Positions 22,673 to 33,733 of a DNA stretch of 64,000 nt are shown here, piece after piece; position 1 is the stretch's first letter, and each line of letters begins with the position of its first letter. Source of the DNA: Anaeramoeba flamelloides (lineage: Eukaryota > Metamonada > Anaeramoebidae); NCBI GenBank assembly GCA_027625915.1, contig JANTQA010000070.1, positions 10,917,001 through 10,981,000 on the forward strand, written 5' to 3'. The notes under the pieces are model-generated. The model was not told the origin of the DNA, did no database searches, and was given only the letters and a program-made list of their open reading frames with translations. Both the position numbers and the translations under genes were made by a program.

Positions 22673-24488
22673 TTAATTAAGATCAAATTGATTTTTAATT
22701 TTCTTTAATTCAAACTCAAAATTACATTGATCATTTAATTGGTAATATTCAACAGCATCAGATAATTCGTCAACAATTAATTTTGGGTTTTGTTTTTTTT
22801 TCAATTCAATTGAATTGGTATAAAAATATTTGATTAAAATTTCCAAGTTTTTGATTGATTTTTTAGTATAATCTTGAATTTTATTTGTGTTTTCTTTTTC
22901 ATTAACATAATCAAACATTGCCCTAAATAAGCCACTTCGGGCCAATAAAATGAATTTATGCACGGGTATTTCTTCATATTTATCCTCTTCATCTTCCTTA
23001 TTCTCCTCCTGATTATCATCATCAATTTTAACCAAAATTTTAAAATCCTTTGAATCATCATCCCGGTATAATTGGGCAATATCCTTTTCAAGTGTATTAT
23101 CCACAGATGGGGGAAATGTTAATTCCAATGAATCAAAAGTTTGTTCAAGTTTTTCAATCTCTGAATTTTCATCAAAATAAATCCATTTCAGAAAATTCAA
23201 TATTTGTTCTCTGTTGATTGATTTTTCAACAAATAATTTGTTTTGGATTTGGTCAATTGGTAATTTGGTTCTGCACTCAAGAAGAGCCTTATGAACTGGA
23301 ATTTGGTTTCCCATGGTTCCAATTTCACAATCACAAAATTTTTTGGATTCAAATAATATCCTGAGATCTTGAGAAAGAGTATTATTGAAATCAAGATAAA
23401 GAAAGCAAACACTTGATCCACTGGCAATCCGGATCAGGTCTTTTGATCCCAAATAATTGGTAAAAAAACCAGGAAGGTTGATTTTTGTTGGTAATTGATC
23501 ATTCTTCTTGCATTCATCTGTTGGGTAGCCGCCATCAAAAAACCCCCAACCATACAATTCGTTTTGGTCTGTTAAAACCAAGGTTCGGCTGAATCCAGTT
23601 GACAATTGGACAGCTTTCTTCTCCTTTAGTTGTGGTATTAAGGTAAAAATGGATTCGCTGACACCACGCCCATTTTTGATCTTTTTACCGCAGCCAAAAG
23701 TTTGTCCCTCATTGGTGATTAGAATGGAGCGGTAGTAACCCAAACTTACAGTTTGGATCTCGGATCCTTTAAAGTTTTTAACAGCAGTGGGGGTCCTTTG
23801 ATGGTCATTAATAGATCCAGTGCCTAACTCCCCATAATTATTTTGTCCACAGCCATATAAAAGATCAGGCTCGCTTGTGGTGAAAAAGAAACCAAAATAA
23901 AAGTTTCCTGCAAAGATTTTGGTAACCTTGTCTTGAACAAAAACAGGCATTGGTTCTTGGCCACATCCGTTTTGGCCAAGTACGAAACTACCATGAAAGT
24001 TTGGTCCTAAGGCATACAATTGGTCTCCATTACAAAGATAATACCAAGAAGAAAAGCCCATTATAACTGAATTAACAAACAATTTCTTTTCTTCGAAAAA
24101 GGTTACATATCTGATCTTTTCAAAGGTACTTTGGTCTGTATCAAGAAGAGGTATAAACTTCTTAAAATCGTTACCATTAGCCAAAGACCAGACCTTTCCT
24201 TATTCAGTTAAAATTAAATAGGTATAGGAGACTTGAAGCAATGTCTTTGGTTGTTTCGTTTTTGGGTAATTGGTATTTCCTTTTCTTTTTATCTTTTTGA
24301 TAAAACTCCAATTTGTTTGGCTTTTTCCAAACAAGAAAATGATATTGATTTCCACAGACGAACTTTTTAATTGTTTGGGTTTTTTTGAGGTTGCTTTCGG
24401 TCCATTTGGGTAAATTGTTGTTCTTTTCTTGGGTAACAAATTTGAAATCTTTTTGCCCAGTTAAATAAAGAGAAGATGATTTGGACAT
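22673..24488 (-). pseudogene. RCC1-BTB family gene, copy 1, with an N-terminal frame break and stop
   Basis: Full-length homologue of the intact paralog at 54738-56561, from MSKSSSLYLTG to the C-terminal BTB domain ending QFDLN. RCC1-type units are visible (CNGDQLYALGPNFHGSFVLG; LLYGCGQNNYGELGTG; ELYGWGFFDGG), then a first BTB-like segment (DCEIGTMGNQIPVHKALLEC) and a second (EEIPVHKFILLARSGLFRAM) split by an acidic loop. Two lesions sit close together: one extra base around 24215-24240 (AGTCTCCTATACC) and TAA at about 24198-24200, where paralogs have Ser (GAATCAGGA). Downstream a 503-codon frame is open (22673-24184). It is either a young pseudogene or an N-terminally shortened gene starting at 24184. 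Confidence 0.85.
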
Positions 24489-24659
24489 TTTTTTTGATCG
24501 TATAAAAAACTATGAAAAAATGTGGAAAAAGAGAAAAAAAATGATAAATATTTAAAATAAGGGGTTTTTCTAACCATCCAAAAAAATGTTTCTCATGTTT
24601 CCCTCTTTTTATCTCATCGTTCTTTTTCAATAAACACTTCTTTTTCAAAAAAATATTAC

Positions 24660-25210
24660 ATTAAAATTGAAATTGTAAATGAAATTTTTATGTTGTTCTA
24701 AATAATTCAAAGTCTCTAAAAAATATGATTAAAAATTTTCAAATCTTACGATGAATGTAAATAAACTGTATTTCTATCCAAAATCCATTTTGAAAATTTC
24801 ACTCTTGTTCGAATTTTCAGACTTGGATTTTGTTTGAGAGGAATTAATACATATCTTTAATCATTCTTTTTTAAAAATTTTTTATAAAAATCATTTTTCT
24901 TGTTGATATTGTGTTGTCATCCTATTTATTTTTTTCTTTTATTTCAAAAGTTACATAATATTTTTTTCAAGAGTTAAATTTTGGTAATGATTTTAATAAA
25001 AAAACAGATTTTTTTTATCGAGTTAGACTACTTCAACATTTTTCCACAAAAAAATAATTATTTAATTTAGAGTAATACAAAAAATCCCTGAGATGAGATG
25101 AAAATAATGCCTTACACCTTTTTGAATTGTTAATATTCAGAAAAATTGTTTTCTAATTGCCTAATAATTTCAATTATTAAATAATCAAGTTTTTTTTTTT
25201 TTTTATTGGT
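24660..25210. other. Spacer upstream of RCC1-BTB copy 1
   Basis: A+T-rich; nothing recognised apart from homopolymer tracts. Confidence 0.4.
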
Positions 25211-25214
25211 TGAA

Positions 25215-25456
25215 GGGAGTGATCAAAGATTCTCTTACAGCCGTTAGGTTTTCCAGAATTTAAAAGAATTGAGTTAAATCAAAGATTTTTCTCCATTCTT
25301 TTGAAACTCTGGAAAACCGCTGTTAGCTTTTTTTTTATTTGAGAAATATAAAGAAAATTTCAACAAATTTTCTGTTTATTTCTTAAGTAAAAAAAACTTA
25401 GAACACTTAACAAATAAAACAGAAAATTAAAAAAAAGCTAGGCACTTGACGGCACT
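25215..25456. repeat. Hairpin array (family P), copy 2, single hairpin pair
   Basis: Contains CCGTTAGGTTTTCCAGAATT with its complement AACTCTGGAAAACCGCTGTT around a loop, then AAGAAAATTTCAACAAATTTTCTGTTTATTTCTTAAG and AAAAAAAACTTAGAACACTT, ending in GCACTTGACGGCACTCAC. These are the modules of the larger arrays in reduced form. Confidence 0.6.
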
Positions 25457-25639
25457 CACTCTGATTACTAATGGTAAATTAGTAATTTAGATGATAAAGA
25501 AAAAAAAAATATTTTGGAATCGAGCAGGTTCCAATTTTTTATTGGTTGAAAATACAAAAAGAAAAATTAAAAAGAAAAAAAAAAAGAAAAGAAAAAAATA
25601 AAAAAAAAAAAAAGCAAAAATTTTTTTTTTATGACAGTT

Positions 25640-25950
25640 GATAAAAAATCAAAAAAAAAAACCAACTGTCCATTTTTATCAAGAATACTCATTAAAACAG
25701 ACACGATCCTTTTATTTAAAATTTTTTCGTTTAATTATTTCTAAGAAATCGTGAATGCTTTGTTGAGAGGTAGTTGTTTAGTAGCTGCCATTTTTTTTCT
25801 TTTTGATCCAATCTTTTTTGATCGTTCCAGTTTTTATTTTTGTCTTTTCTTTTTATTTTCAAGTTACCCATACCGACTAGTTTCTGTCCTTCGAGTATTA
25901 GTTGGTAACCACTTGATTTTTCTCGTTAGTAACTCTTCTTCCCAATAAAA
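25640..25950 (+). other. Unassigned segment with hairpin and short open frame
   Basis: GACAGTTGATAAAAAATC pairs with the nearby CAACTGTC (about 25634-25670). After it, a 65-codon frame (25751-25948) starts NALLRGSCLVAAIFFLFDP and is hydrophobic. Base composition is less extreme than around it. No family recognised. Confidence 0.2.
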
Positions 25951-26009
25951 AGGAAATTCAACTAGGGAAAAAATAGAAAAAAATTAATAATCAAGTTTTT
26001 ATTATTTTT

Positions 26010-26366
26010 GGAATTTGAATTTTAAATGGGAAAACTTTTCACTTCGTTTTTTTTTTTTTTTTGATGAGGAAGTGTATTTTACACTCTAAGTGCCCTTTAA
26101 ACCCAGATTCCCTTTCAGTTATTTAAGAGTTAAATCAGATATTTCACAATAATTAATTAATGAAAATAATTTAAAGTTATCACAGTTTAAAATTATTTCA
26201 TTAAAATTTAATTCTTTTAATTTATTTAAAAATATCAATCTATCTTCTGTAGAGGAAGTACACACCCATAAAAAGTGATAAATATTTTCTATTATCTTAT
26301 TATGTTCATATTGTTGACATAAATGACAAAATTTATTTAAGTTTTTATTTATTAAATAGTAATATC
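26010..26366 (-). mobile_element. LINE 3' fragment (family I) inserted beside half a MITE
   Basis: Minus-strand LINE 3' end: poly-T (26048-26062), GATGAGGAAGTGTA-TTTTACACTCTAA, TTTCACAATAATTAATTAAT, then CCCATAAAAAGTGATAAATA. It is cut at 26366 by the TIR element 26367-26903. The preceding bases (26010-26047: GGAATTTGAATTTTAAATGG, TTTTCACTTCG) match one arm of the 163-bp MITE at 51303. Confidence 0.6.
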
Positions 26367-26903
26367 TAAACTAAAATCCAAAAATTTTGACACATTCTGA
26401 ATAGTTGAAAGAATAACAATACAATACTTTAAATTCAATTTGGAAACAATTTTGATTTTACAAACTATTTCCTTCATTTTTTGTCTTTTTTGCTTTGTTT
26501 TTATTTCCTTTTTTTTCAGTTACGTAATTTGTTTCCTTAGATCAGAATTTTCTTTCGATGGATGATAGAAGGGTTAGTGTTGAGTTTGTTAATTGAAAAA
26601 TCACATACAATTGGTAGATGGTATCTTATCATTTGATCGATCAACAATTGTTGGTGAAATTTCAAAAAATTTACCAATTCATTTTTTGTTCCCCTCGTTT
26701 CATTATTTTGGACACACCTCGATTTTATTTTTTAGTTTTATATTTTAATCTTTTATTTGGATTAAAACGATTACTTATAAAAACATTAATACTATAGCAA
26801 CTTAAATGTTTTTTTATATTAGGTTTGGAAAAATATAATATATTGGGTTTTTTTTTGATATTTTTGATTTTCTGATGTGTCCAAATTTTTGGTATGGGGT
26901 TTA
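26367..26903 (-). mobile_element. ~537-bp TIR element (TAAACYCC family), inserted in a LINE
   Basis: Ends TAAACTAAAATCCAAAAATT and (reverse complement) TAAACCCCATACCAAAAATT, both followed by TTGRACAC. Flanks AATATC-TA and TA-TTTGAAC rejoin to LINE sequence, giving a TA target duplication. The interior shares the TTGATCGATCAACAATTG and GTGTCCAAAATAATGAAAC blocks with 33734-34264, 43917-44447 and others. It has no intact frame. The TIR resembles that of the Tc1 relic at 16583-17597, so it is probably a Tc1-mobilised non-autonomous family. Confidence 0.7.
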
Positions 26904-27149
26904 TTTGAACACTTCCAATAACCATATAATTTGGGTCAAAATTTTTGAAAAATAGTTTATAAGTGGATCAAAAGTGTAATTTACGTTTCTCAATGATAAT
27001 AATAATAAGATTCAATTTTTATTTTAAATTTTATAAATTCAATTTCAATTAATTAAAAATTTTTTGATTGCTTAATTTATCATTAATTGAATTCGAAATA
27101 TAAGCAATATGAAAAAGCCATAATGGAAAAATTTTAAAAAAACACCAAA

Positions 27150-28969
27150 TTAATTAAGATCAAATTGCTTTTTAATTTTCAATAATTCATTTCCAAAATT
27201 AAATTGATCATTTAATTGGTAATATTCAACAGCATCAGATAATTCATCAACAATTAATTTTGGGTCTTGGTCAGCTGTCATTTCAATTGAATTGGTATAT
27301 AAATATTTGATTAATATTTCCAAGCTTTCAATTGATTTATTAGTATAATCTTGAACTTTATTTAGATTATCTTTTTCATTAACATAATCAAACATTGACC
27401 GAAACAAGCCACTTCGGGCCAATAAAATGAATTTGTGTACAGGTATTTCTTCATAATTAAGCTTTTTATCCTCATCTTCAAGATCATTATCCTCTTCTTC
27501 ATCAGTTTCAATTTTAACCAAAATTTTGAAATCCTTTGAATCATTATCTTGGTAGAGTTGGGCAATATCCTTTTCAAGTGTATTGTCCACAGATGGGGGA
27601 AATGTTAATTCCAATGAATCAAAAGTTTGTTCAAGTTTTTCAATCTCTGAATTTTCATCAAAATAAATCCATTTCAGAAAATTCAATATTTGTTCTCTGT
27701 TGATTGATTTTTCTCCAAATAATTTGTTTTGGATTTGGTCAATTGGTAATTTGGTTCTGCACTCAAGAAGAGACTTATGAACTGGAATTTGGTTTCCCAT
27801 GGTTCCAATTTCACAATCACAAAAATTTTTGGATTCAAATAATATCCTGAGATCTTGAGAAAGTGTATTTTTGAAATCAAGAAAAAGAAAGCTAACATAT
27901 GATCCACAGGCAATTCGGATCAGGTCTTTTGATCCCAAATAATTGATAAAAAAACCAGGAAGGTTGATTTTTGTTGGTAATTTATTGAGGTTGGATTCGT
28001 CTGTTGGTAAGAGGCTGTTTTCAAATCCCCACCCATACAATTCGTTTTGGTCTGTCAAAGCCAAAGTTCGGCTGATTCCTGTTGCCAATTGGACAGCTTT
28101 CTTCTCCTTTAGTTGTGGTATTAAGGTAAAAATTTTTTTTGTGACACCATGTCCATTTGCTTCCCCGTTTCCGCAGCTATAGGTTTGTCCACCATTGGTT
28201 ATTAGAACGGAGTGGTAACAACCCGAACTTACAGTCAGGATCTCGGATCCTTTAAAGTTTTTAACAGCAGTGGTGAAATTTGGGCAACATTAATAGAGCC
28301 AATACCTAACTGATAATTACTATTTTTTCCACAGGCATACAAAAGATCAGGCTGGCTTGTGATGAAAAAGAAACCAAAAGCATACGTTCCTGCAAAGATT
28401 TTGGTAACCTTGTCTTGGACAAAAACAGGCATTGGTTTCTTGCCTCCGTATTGGCCAAGTCCCAAACTACCTTGAGTGTTGGATCCTGAGGCATACAATT
28501 GGTCTCCATTACAAAGATAATAACAAGAATAGGAACCCATCGCCAGTGAATTAACAAACAATTTCTTTTCTTCGAAAAAGGTTACATGCCTGATCTCTTC
28601 AAAAGTACTTTGGTCTGCATCAAGAAGAGGTACTTCTTTATTACGGTTACTACTAGCCAAAGACCAAACCTTTCCGGATTCAGTTAAAATTAGATAGGTA
28701 TGGAGACTTGAAACAAGGTCTTTGATTGTTTCGTTTTTGGGTAATTGGTATTTCCTTTTCTCATTATCTTTTTGATAAAACTCCAATTTGTTTGGCTTTT
28801 TCCAAACAAGAAAATGGGGTGGAAAGCCTCCTACACAAACGATCTTTTTTATTGTTTGGGTTTTTTTGATTTGGCTTTTGGTCCATTTGGGTAAATTGTT
28901 GTTCTTTTCTTGAGTAAGGAAACTAAAATATTTTTTTCCAGTTAGATAAACAGAGGATGAATAGGACAT
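27150..28969 (-). pseudogene. RCC1-BTB family gene, copy 2, single frame break
   Basis: Homologue of 54738-56561 from MSYSSSVYLTG to QFDLN. The N-terminal 244 codons (28235-28969) and C-terminal 312 codons (27150-28088) are each open. Between them one base must be lost or gained near 28270 (around CAAATTTCACCACTGCTG) to read TAVKNFKGSEILTVSSG in frame. RCC1 units: LYASGSNTQGSLGLG, LLYACGKNSNYQLGIG, ELYGWGFENS. First BTB segment DCEIGTMGNQIPVHKSLLEC; second EEIPVHKFILLARSGLFRSM, with an acidic loop (ETDEEEDNDLEDEDKK). As the only lesion, this may be a sequencing error; otherwise it is a very young pseudogene. Much of the C-terminal half is almost identical to copy 1. Confidence 0.85.
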
Positions 28970-29465
28970 TTTTTTTGATAAATTAAAAAAAATTGAGAAA
29001 AAAATGAATGTATTTTGAACTCTACATTTTTTTACCTAGTTTTCTTATTTTCAATTTAAAAAAAAAGACTTTCTCCATGCTTTATTACATTTTTTTCAAT
29101 ACTACTTAATTTCATTTTTAGAGAAATATACACTCTTTTTCTTTTTAATTTTTATAGTCATTTGATTCAGAAAGAGAAAAAAGTGTTTTGACAATATCCA
29201 CAAAAGTAATAATTTAATAAGGTGGTTTTTTTTACTTGTTTTATTTGGTTTGGATATTTGAAGCCAAGATTCTGGTTGAAAAATTCTGAGTAAATTCTTA
29301 AATTGTTGGTTTTTAATTTGAAAAACTGAAATAAAATGTAATCCTTTTAAAATTTTTTAATAAAGTTTTTTTTCAATCCTTTTAAAAAAAACTAAGTGAC
29401 GATAATTTGAATAACAATTAGAATCCAAATAAAATTCAATAAAATCAAACTAAAATTAAAGCCAA
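28970..29465 (-). promoter_or_regulatory. Shared 5' flank of RCC1-BTB copies 2 and 3
   Basis: The roughly 500 bases upstream of the copy-2 start resemble, inverted, about 40790-41336 upstream of copy 3: GAGAAATATACACTCTTTTT pairs with AAAAAGAGTGTATATTTCTC, and the distal TTTTATTTGGATTCTAATTG with TTTTATTTGGATTCCAATTG. Presumably it includes the promoter. No TATA or other element can be singled out in such A+T-rich DNA. Confidence 0.5.
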
Positions 29466-29472
29466 AATTTAA

Positions 29473-30677
29473 AAAAGTAAGTACATTTTCCCATTTTGAA
29501 AAATTTTGATTGTGTTAGCATTACTGAAAAATCAATTTTTTTGAGTGCGACCAGATATTGAAAATTTCGAACCTAAAACATCATCCACTAGTATATTCGT
29601 GAAAAGAATCAAAAGTAATTCAGAATTGAATCTTTTATTTTTCAATTTTTTGAACAATTTTTTGGATTCAATTTTTGGTTTTATTAAATTTTGGTTTTGG
29701 ATCTAGAGATGTGTTTATACAAACGATCGAAATTAGTCAAACAGTGAAAAAAAAAAATAAACCCGAAAGGGTATGTATTTGTACAAATAGTTTCTTTTAG
29801 AAGAACAAACACTAAAAAATCACCATTTCAAATAAATTTGTTGAAATCAAAAATGAAAAAAAAAAAATCGATAAAAGCCTATTTTCAAAGATTGGTTTTC
29901 TTTATCTTCTTAGTTTGTATAAATAAAAACTATTTTTTTCCTTGAATATCTCACCCCATTACTATTTATTATTATTTTAAAAAACCTTTTCTGATAAATT
30001 TGCTTTCAAAATTCAATTTTTTAAAATATTTTTATCAAACAAAGTCAAAAGAAAGGACACTATTTCAAAAATTAAAATAAAGGGGTTGAATTCTTGGAAT
30101 CAAAAAACAGTTACAAAAGATTCAAATCAAAATAATTGAAAAATTCAATAACAAATTTCAATCAGATTCAGAATTATTTTGAGCTCTCATTTTAATGGAA
30201 AATAAATAATTATAAAATCAAACGAATTTGTCCAATAAACCCTCACTCTCTCAAGAAGAATTAAAAAAATCTCTGATTTTCTGAACTAAAACTAGAATTA
30301 GATGACATGAGGAAAATAGGATTTTTAAATTCATTTTGGGAAATTCTTTAGAAATAAACAGTAATTTGTTTTTGAAAAATTTACCAAACAAAATTTTTTT
30401 CATAAATAATTAAAAATAAAACCAAATCAAGAATAAGTAATTATGTAAAATGTTATAGATAAGATCAAGTAATAAATAATTTTTGTTTATTTTTTTTTTG
30501 ACAAATTTTTCATTTTTTTGTTTTACGTTTTTTTGTTATATGAAAATATCTTATACTAGGATATATTCCACCCTAGGATTTATGAAAATATCAATGTATT
30601 TGGCTAAAGAAATGATTTGAAGAATTCAGGTTCACAGAAATGATGGCACCCAAAAAATGAAAAATGTACTTACCTCC
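29473..30677. mobile_element. 1.2-kb TIR element flanked by TTAA, copy 2
   Basis: Collinear with 639-1840 over the whole length (for example GTGTTTATACAAACGATCGA; GAACTAAAACTAGAATTAGA; AAAATGTACTTACCTCC). TTAA flanks at 29469-29472 and 30678-30681. Numerous small differences and indels relative to copy 1 show that both are old. It lies just upstream of RCC1-BTB copy 2. Confidence 0.65.
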
Positions 30678-30920
30678 TTAAGAATATTCAATTTGCTTCA
30701 AAATTCAGGATTATAATTGTAGAAATAAGTAAAAAATAATTTTTTTGGATTTTTTGATTTTATTGTTTTTCCTTTCATGAGAAAATTGGTTTTAAGATTT
30801 AAATAATAGGTACTAAACAAGTACGGTGAATTTCAGTTTAATATTTGTTCATTTTCAGTTAAAAATAAGTAAAAAATATTTAGGAAATTTTTCTTTTTAA
30901 TAACTATCCTACAATAAAAA

Positions 30921-32909
30921 TCTATTTTAATTTTTTTTATTTATTTTTGAAGAGAGGAAATTACTTTTCTCCTGTATACCGTTAGGTTTTCTTGAGTTTT
31001 CTGTTTATTTGTGAAGTTTTCTCCGTTTTCTATTTTATTTCTGAAGTGTTCTAGGTTTTTTTGAGGTTTTCTATTTTATTTTGAAAATCTATTGATTTTC
31101 GTTAGGTTTTTTTTACTTTAGAAATAAACCGAATATTATAATAAATTTTAGGTTTATTTCTAAAGTAAAAAAAACCTAGAACACTTCACAAATAAATAGA
31201 AAACTCAAAAAAACCGAACGAAAATCTATTGATTTTTGTTAGGTTTTTTTTATTTTTTGAAATAAAAGGAAAATTTAATAAAATTTTCAGTTTATTTATA
31301 AAGTAAAAAAAATCTAGAACACTTCAAAAATAAATAGATAACTCAAACAAAACTAACAAAAATCCATAGATTTAACAAATAAAAGAGAAAACCTTAAGAA
31401 AAATGCCTTTAGTTTTTTTTTTATTTTTGAAATTAAAAGAAATTTTCAAAAATTTTCTTTTTATTTCTGAAATTTAAAAAAAACCGCAGTTAGCTTTTCC
31501 AGAATTGAAAATAATTGAGTAAAATCTATGATTTTACTCAATTATTTTAAATTTTGGAAAATATAGGCACTCTACAGCACTCTATGGGACTTAAATAATT
31601 TCTAAAAGTTTTTTTTTAGAAATTTTGTTAAAGAATTACAAATTTTATTATCACTTACTAATGATAATATATATGAATAATTATTTTTATTAATAATATC
31701 TCCAATATTATTAATTTTTTTATTTTTTTTCTAAAATTCATTTATCCAGATTTTTCGATTGATTTTATAGGCTGGACATACCAAAAAAAAAATGATCAAA
31801 ATCTTCAATGATATCAATAATTAACTTTTCAATACATAAATCACAATTTTGATTTTGATTTTTACTTGTTACATAAGAGTACTTATTTAAAAAATTAGTA
31901 AAATTTCGAAATTTTAGAATTGTTTTTGAAGCTTTCCAATTTAAATATTTTTGTTGTTTGAAATTGCAATTTTGTTGTTTTATAATTTTTAGGTATTGTA
32001 TAACTTTCCAACTAGTTGAATTTTCCAATTCGGTTAATCGAAAAACTTTTAATTCTAAATCTAATAATTTTAATTCCTGATTACTAGATTAATATTTTCA
32101 TTTTCCAGTGTTCAGAAAATTTAGTATTGTTTTTAATTTTTTTAAATTTTTGAAATCTAATTTTTCTATCAATTTATATTTTCTTGAGTAGATTTTTAAT
32201 CTAGCGAGATCAATTTTTGTTTCAGTATTATAAATTAATAGTGGTGAAGGGATATTAATTTGTAAGAAAAATGTTATTTATTTATTGATAAATCTATCAA
32301 TTCTTTCAAAATCACATTATGTCAAGTCAAATATTTCGAGACAATAATAAAGTTGACTTAAAATGAGAGCTTTGAAAGAAGTTATTTTGACTCCATTGTT
32401 GAGTTTATTTTGTTGAAACAATCGATTAAGTGTTTCCAAGGACTTTTCTACTTTTTTGAAATTATATTCAAGATGTGTATTTTTTTCTAACCAAATCCCA
32501 AGATAAAAAATATCTTTTAATTCTTTTTTATATTTGGTTTTTTTATTATGTGGATTCATCCCAAATCTTTTTATTATTTCAAAAATCCTTTCTAAATTAA
32601 TTTTTAGAGGGATTAAAGTCCCTTTCATAATAACAATAAGATCATCTACATACATCCGAACACGAATAGCTAAAGTTTTTAACATTTCTAGTAGGAAATG
32701 AGAGATAAATGTGAAGAGAATAGGCGACAAAGGATCACCTTGATAAACCCCAATTCCTTCTTTTTTGTAATATCTCAAGAGCAAATTTTTAATTGTTTCA
32801 TTTTTGATAATTTTTTTAATAGATTGATATATTAACGAGTGTTGTATAGAGTCAAAACATTTTTGTATGTCTAGAGTAACTACATAATATTAAATTCTAT
32901 TTTAATTTT
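30921..32909 (-). mobile_element. LINE copy 3 (family II), 5'-truncated, with 14-bp target duplication
   Basis: The 14-bp sequence TCTATTTTAATTTT flanks the insertion (30921-30934 and 32896-32909). On the minus strand the RT palm and thumb are readable (32317-32784: YYKKEGIGVYQGDPLSPILF, then MYVDDLIVIM, where YADD has become YVDD). The C-terminal part lies at 31765-32090, with the zinc-knuckle segment CDLC...DFDHFFFG, which lacks the last Cys. The 5' end is lost within the RT, so there is no endonuclease. The 3' UTR is interrupted by a hairpin array at about 30976-31590. Closely similar to the full-length copy at 34897-40491. Confidence 0.85.
30976..31590. repeat. Hairpin array (family P), copy 3, nested in a LINE 3' UTR
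   Basis: The LINE 3' UTR reads CTTTTCTCCTGT at 30964-30977 and resumes with AATTTCTAAAAGTTTTTTTT at about 31597. The full-length LINE has these joined by 6-7 bases (CTTTTCTCCTGTGTGCCTAA). The 600 bases between consist of family-P hairpins (near-palindromes at about 31100-31180 and 31235-31320) and end in GGCACTCTACAGCACTCTAT. This shows the arrays insert as mobile units. Confidence 0.75.
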
Positions 32910-33276
32910 AAAATTGAATTGATAATTATTTCCAAAATGTTCAAAAGAATATCTTGATCAAATATTTTTTTTTTTTTCAAGTTCGTTGTCCATTTTTGTC
33001 AACAAACAAAAAATAATTTTAAATGTCAAGTGATGATGGATGAAATTAATTGTCTGAAATGGATTAAAAAATTTTGGTAATTTTTATTAAGTGAAGAAAA
33101 AACAAAACTAACCTGTTAAGGGAGCAGCGATTGGAGAGGAAAATATTTCACTTTTTTGCAAATTTGAAGAGGATCAGAAAATAACATTTTTTACTCTCGT
33201 TGTACCTCATTGATTTTTATTATTTAAAGTACTTCATTCATTAGATTTTTAAAATTTATTTTTCAAAGTGTCAAAG

Positions 33277-33378
33277 AAATTTCCACAATAGAATGTTGAG
33301 TTGAATTGCTTAAAATAGTTTTTCAAGTGTTTAGTGACTTATCTTTTGTCCTTATCTCAACATTCTATTGTGAAATTT
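33277..33378. mobile_element. 102-bp palindromic MITE
   Basis: Left AAATTTCCACAATAGAATGT (then TGAG), right its near-perfect reverse complement CTCAACATTCTATTGTGAAA, around a core of about 50 bases. Single copy in the window. Confidence 0.55.
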
Positions 33379-33423
33379 AATTTTTTCATTTGTTATTTTT
33401 TCACATTTTTTTTTTTTTACATC

Positions 33424-33715
33424 ATGACAACAAAAACAATAAGATTGATTTTTTTATCAACGGCATTTGGGATTAATGGATTTTATTATGAATGAACAAC
33501 AACATTAAAATTGGGAGAACCACAAAAGGAAATATGAATAGGGGATTAAATAGATAGAAGGATTCCAAAAAATAAAATTATCCTAAAAGATTAAATCTGG
33601 TTAGGATTTCAAAAACTTGGATTTAGTGGAATTGGAGAAGTGAATATGATTATAATCTATCAAATTTTAAACGAAAAAATAGCTATAAGTTTTATTCAAA
33701 GAATCTGAAATTATC
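33424..33715 (+). pseudogene. Decayed coding fragment, unassigned
   Basis: Starts MTTKTIRLIFLSTAFGINGF, which looks like a signal or targeting sequence, and continues in one frame for about 95 codons (LKLGEPQKEI, DRRIPKNKIILKD, IWLGFQKLGFSGIGEVNMI) with several in-frame stops (TGA and TAA) but no evident frameshift. Codon use is unlike neighbouring chance frames. I cannot name the family. It ends just before a TIR element at 33734. Confidence 0.3.
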
Positions 33716-33733
33716 TTCTCCCAAAAAAAAAAT

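Larger units (their letters stand above)
30779..33002 (+). repeat. Dispersed repeat S, copy 2, split by a LINE
   Basis: 30779-30920 (GAAAATTGGTTTTAAGATTT, AATAGGTACTAAACAAGTAC) and 32910-33002 (AAAATTGAATTGATAATTAT, TTCAAAAGAATATCTTGATC) are the two halves of the repeat at 15113-15400, separated by the LINE insertion 30935-32895. Confidence 0.6.

Noticed and set aside
22834-23091. Secondary frames across the BTB region in this and the other paralogs
   Set aside because: They are shadow frames of the RCC1-BTB coding sequence, Met/Ile/Lys-rich, and show no independent conservation.
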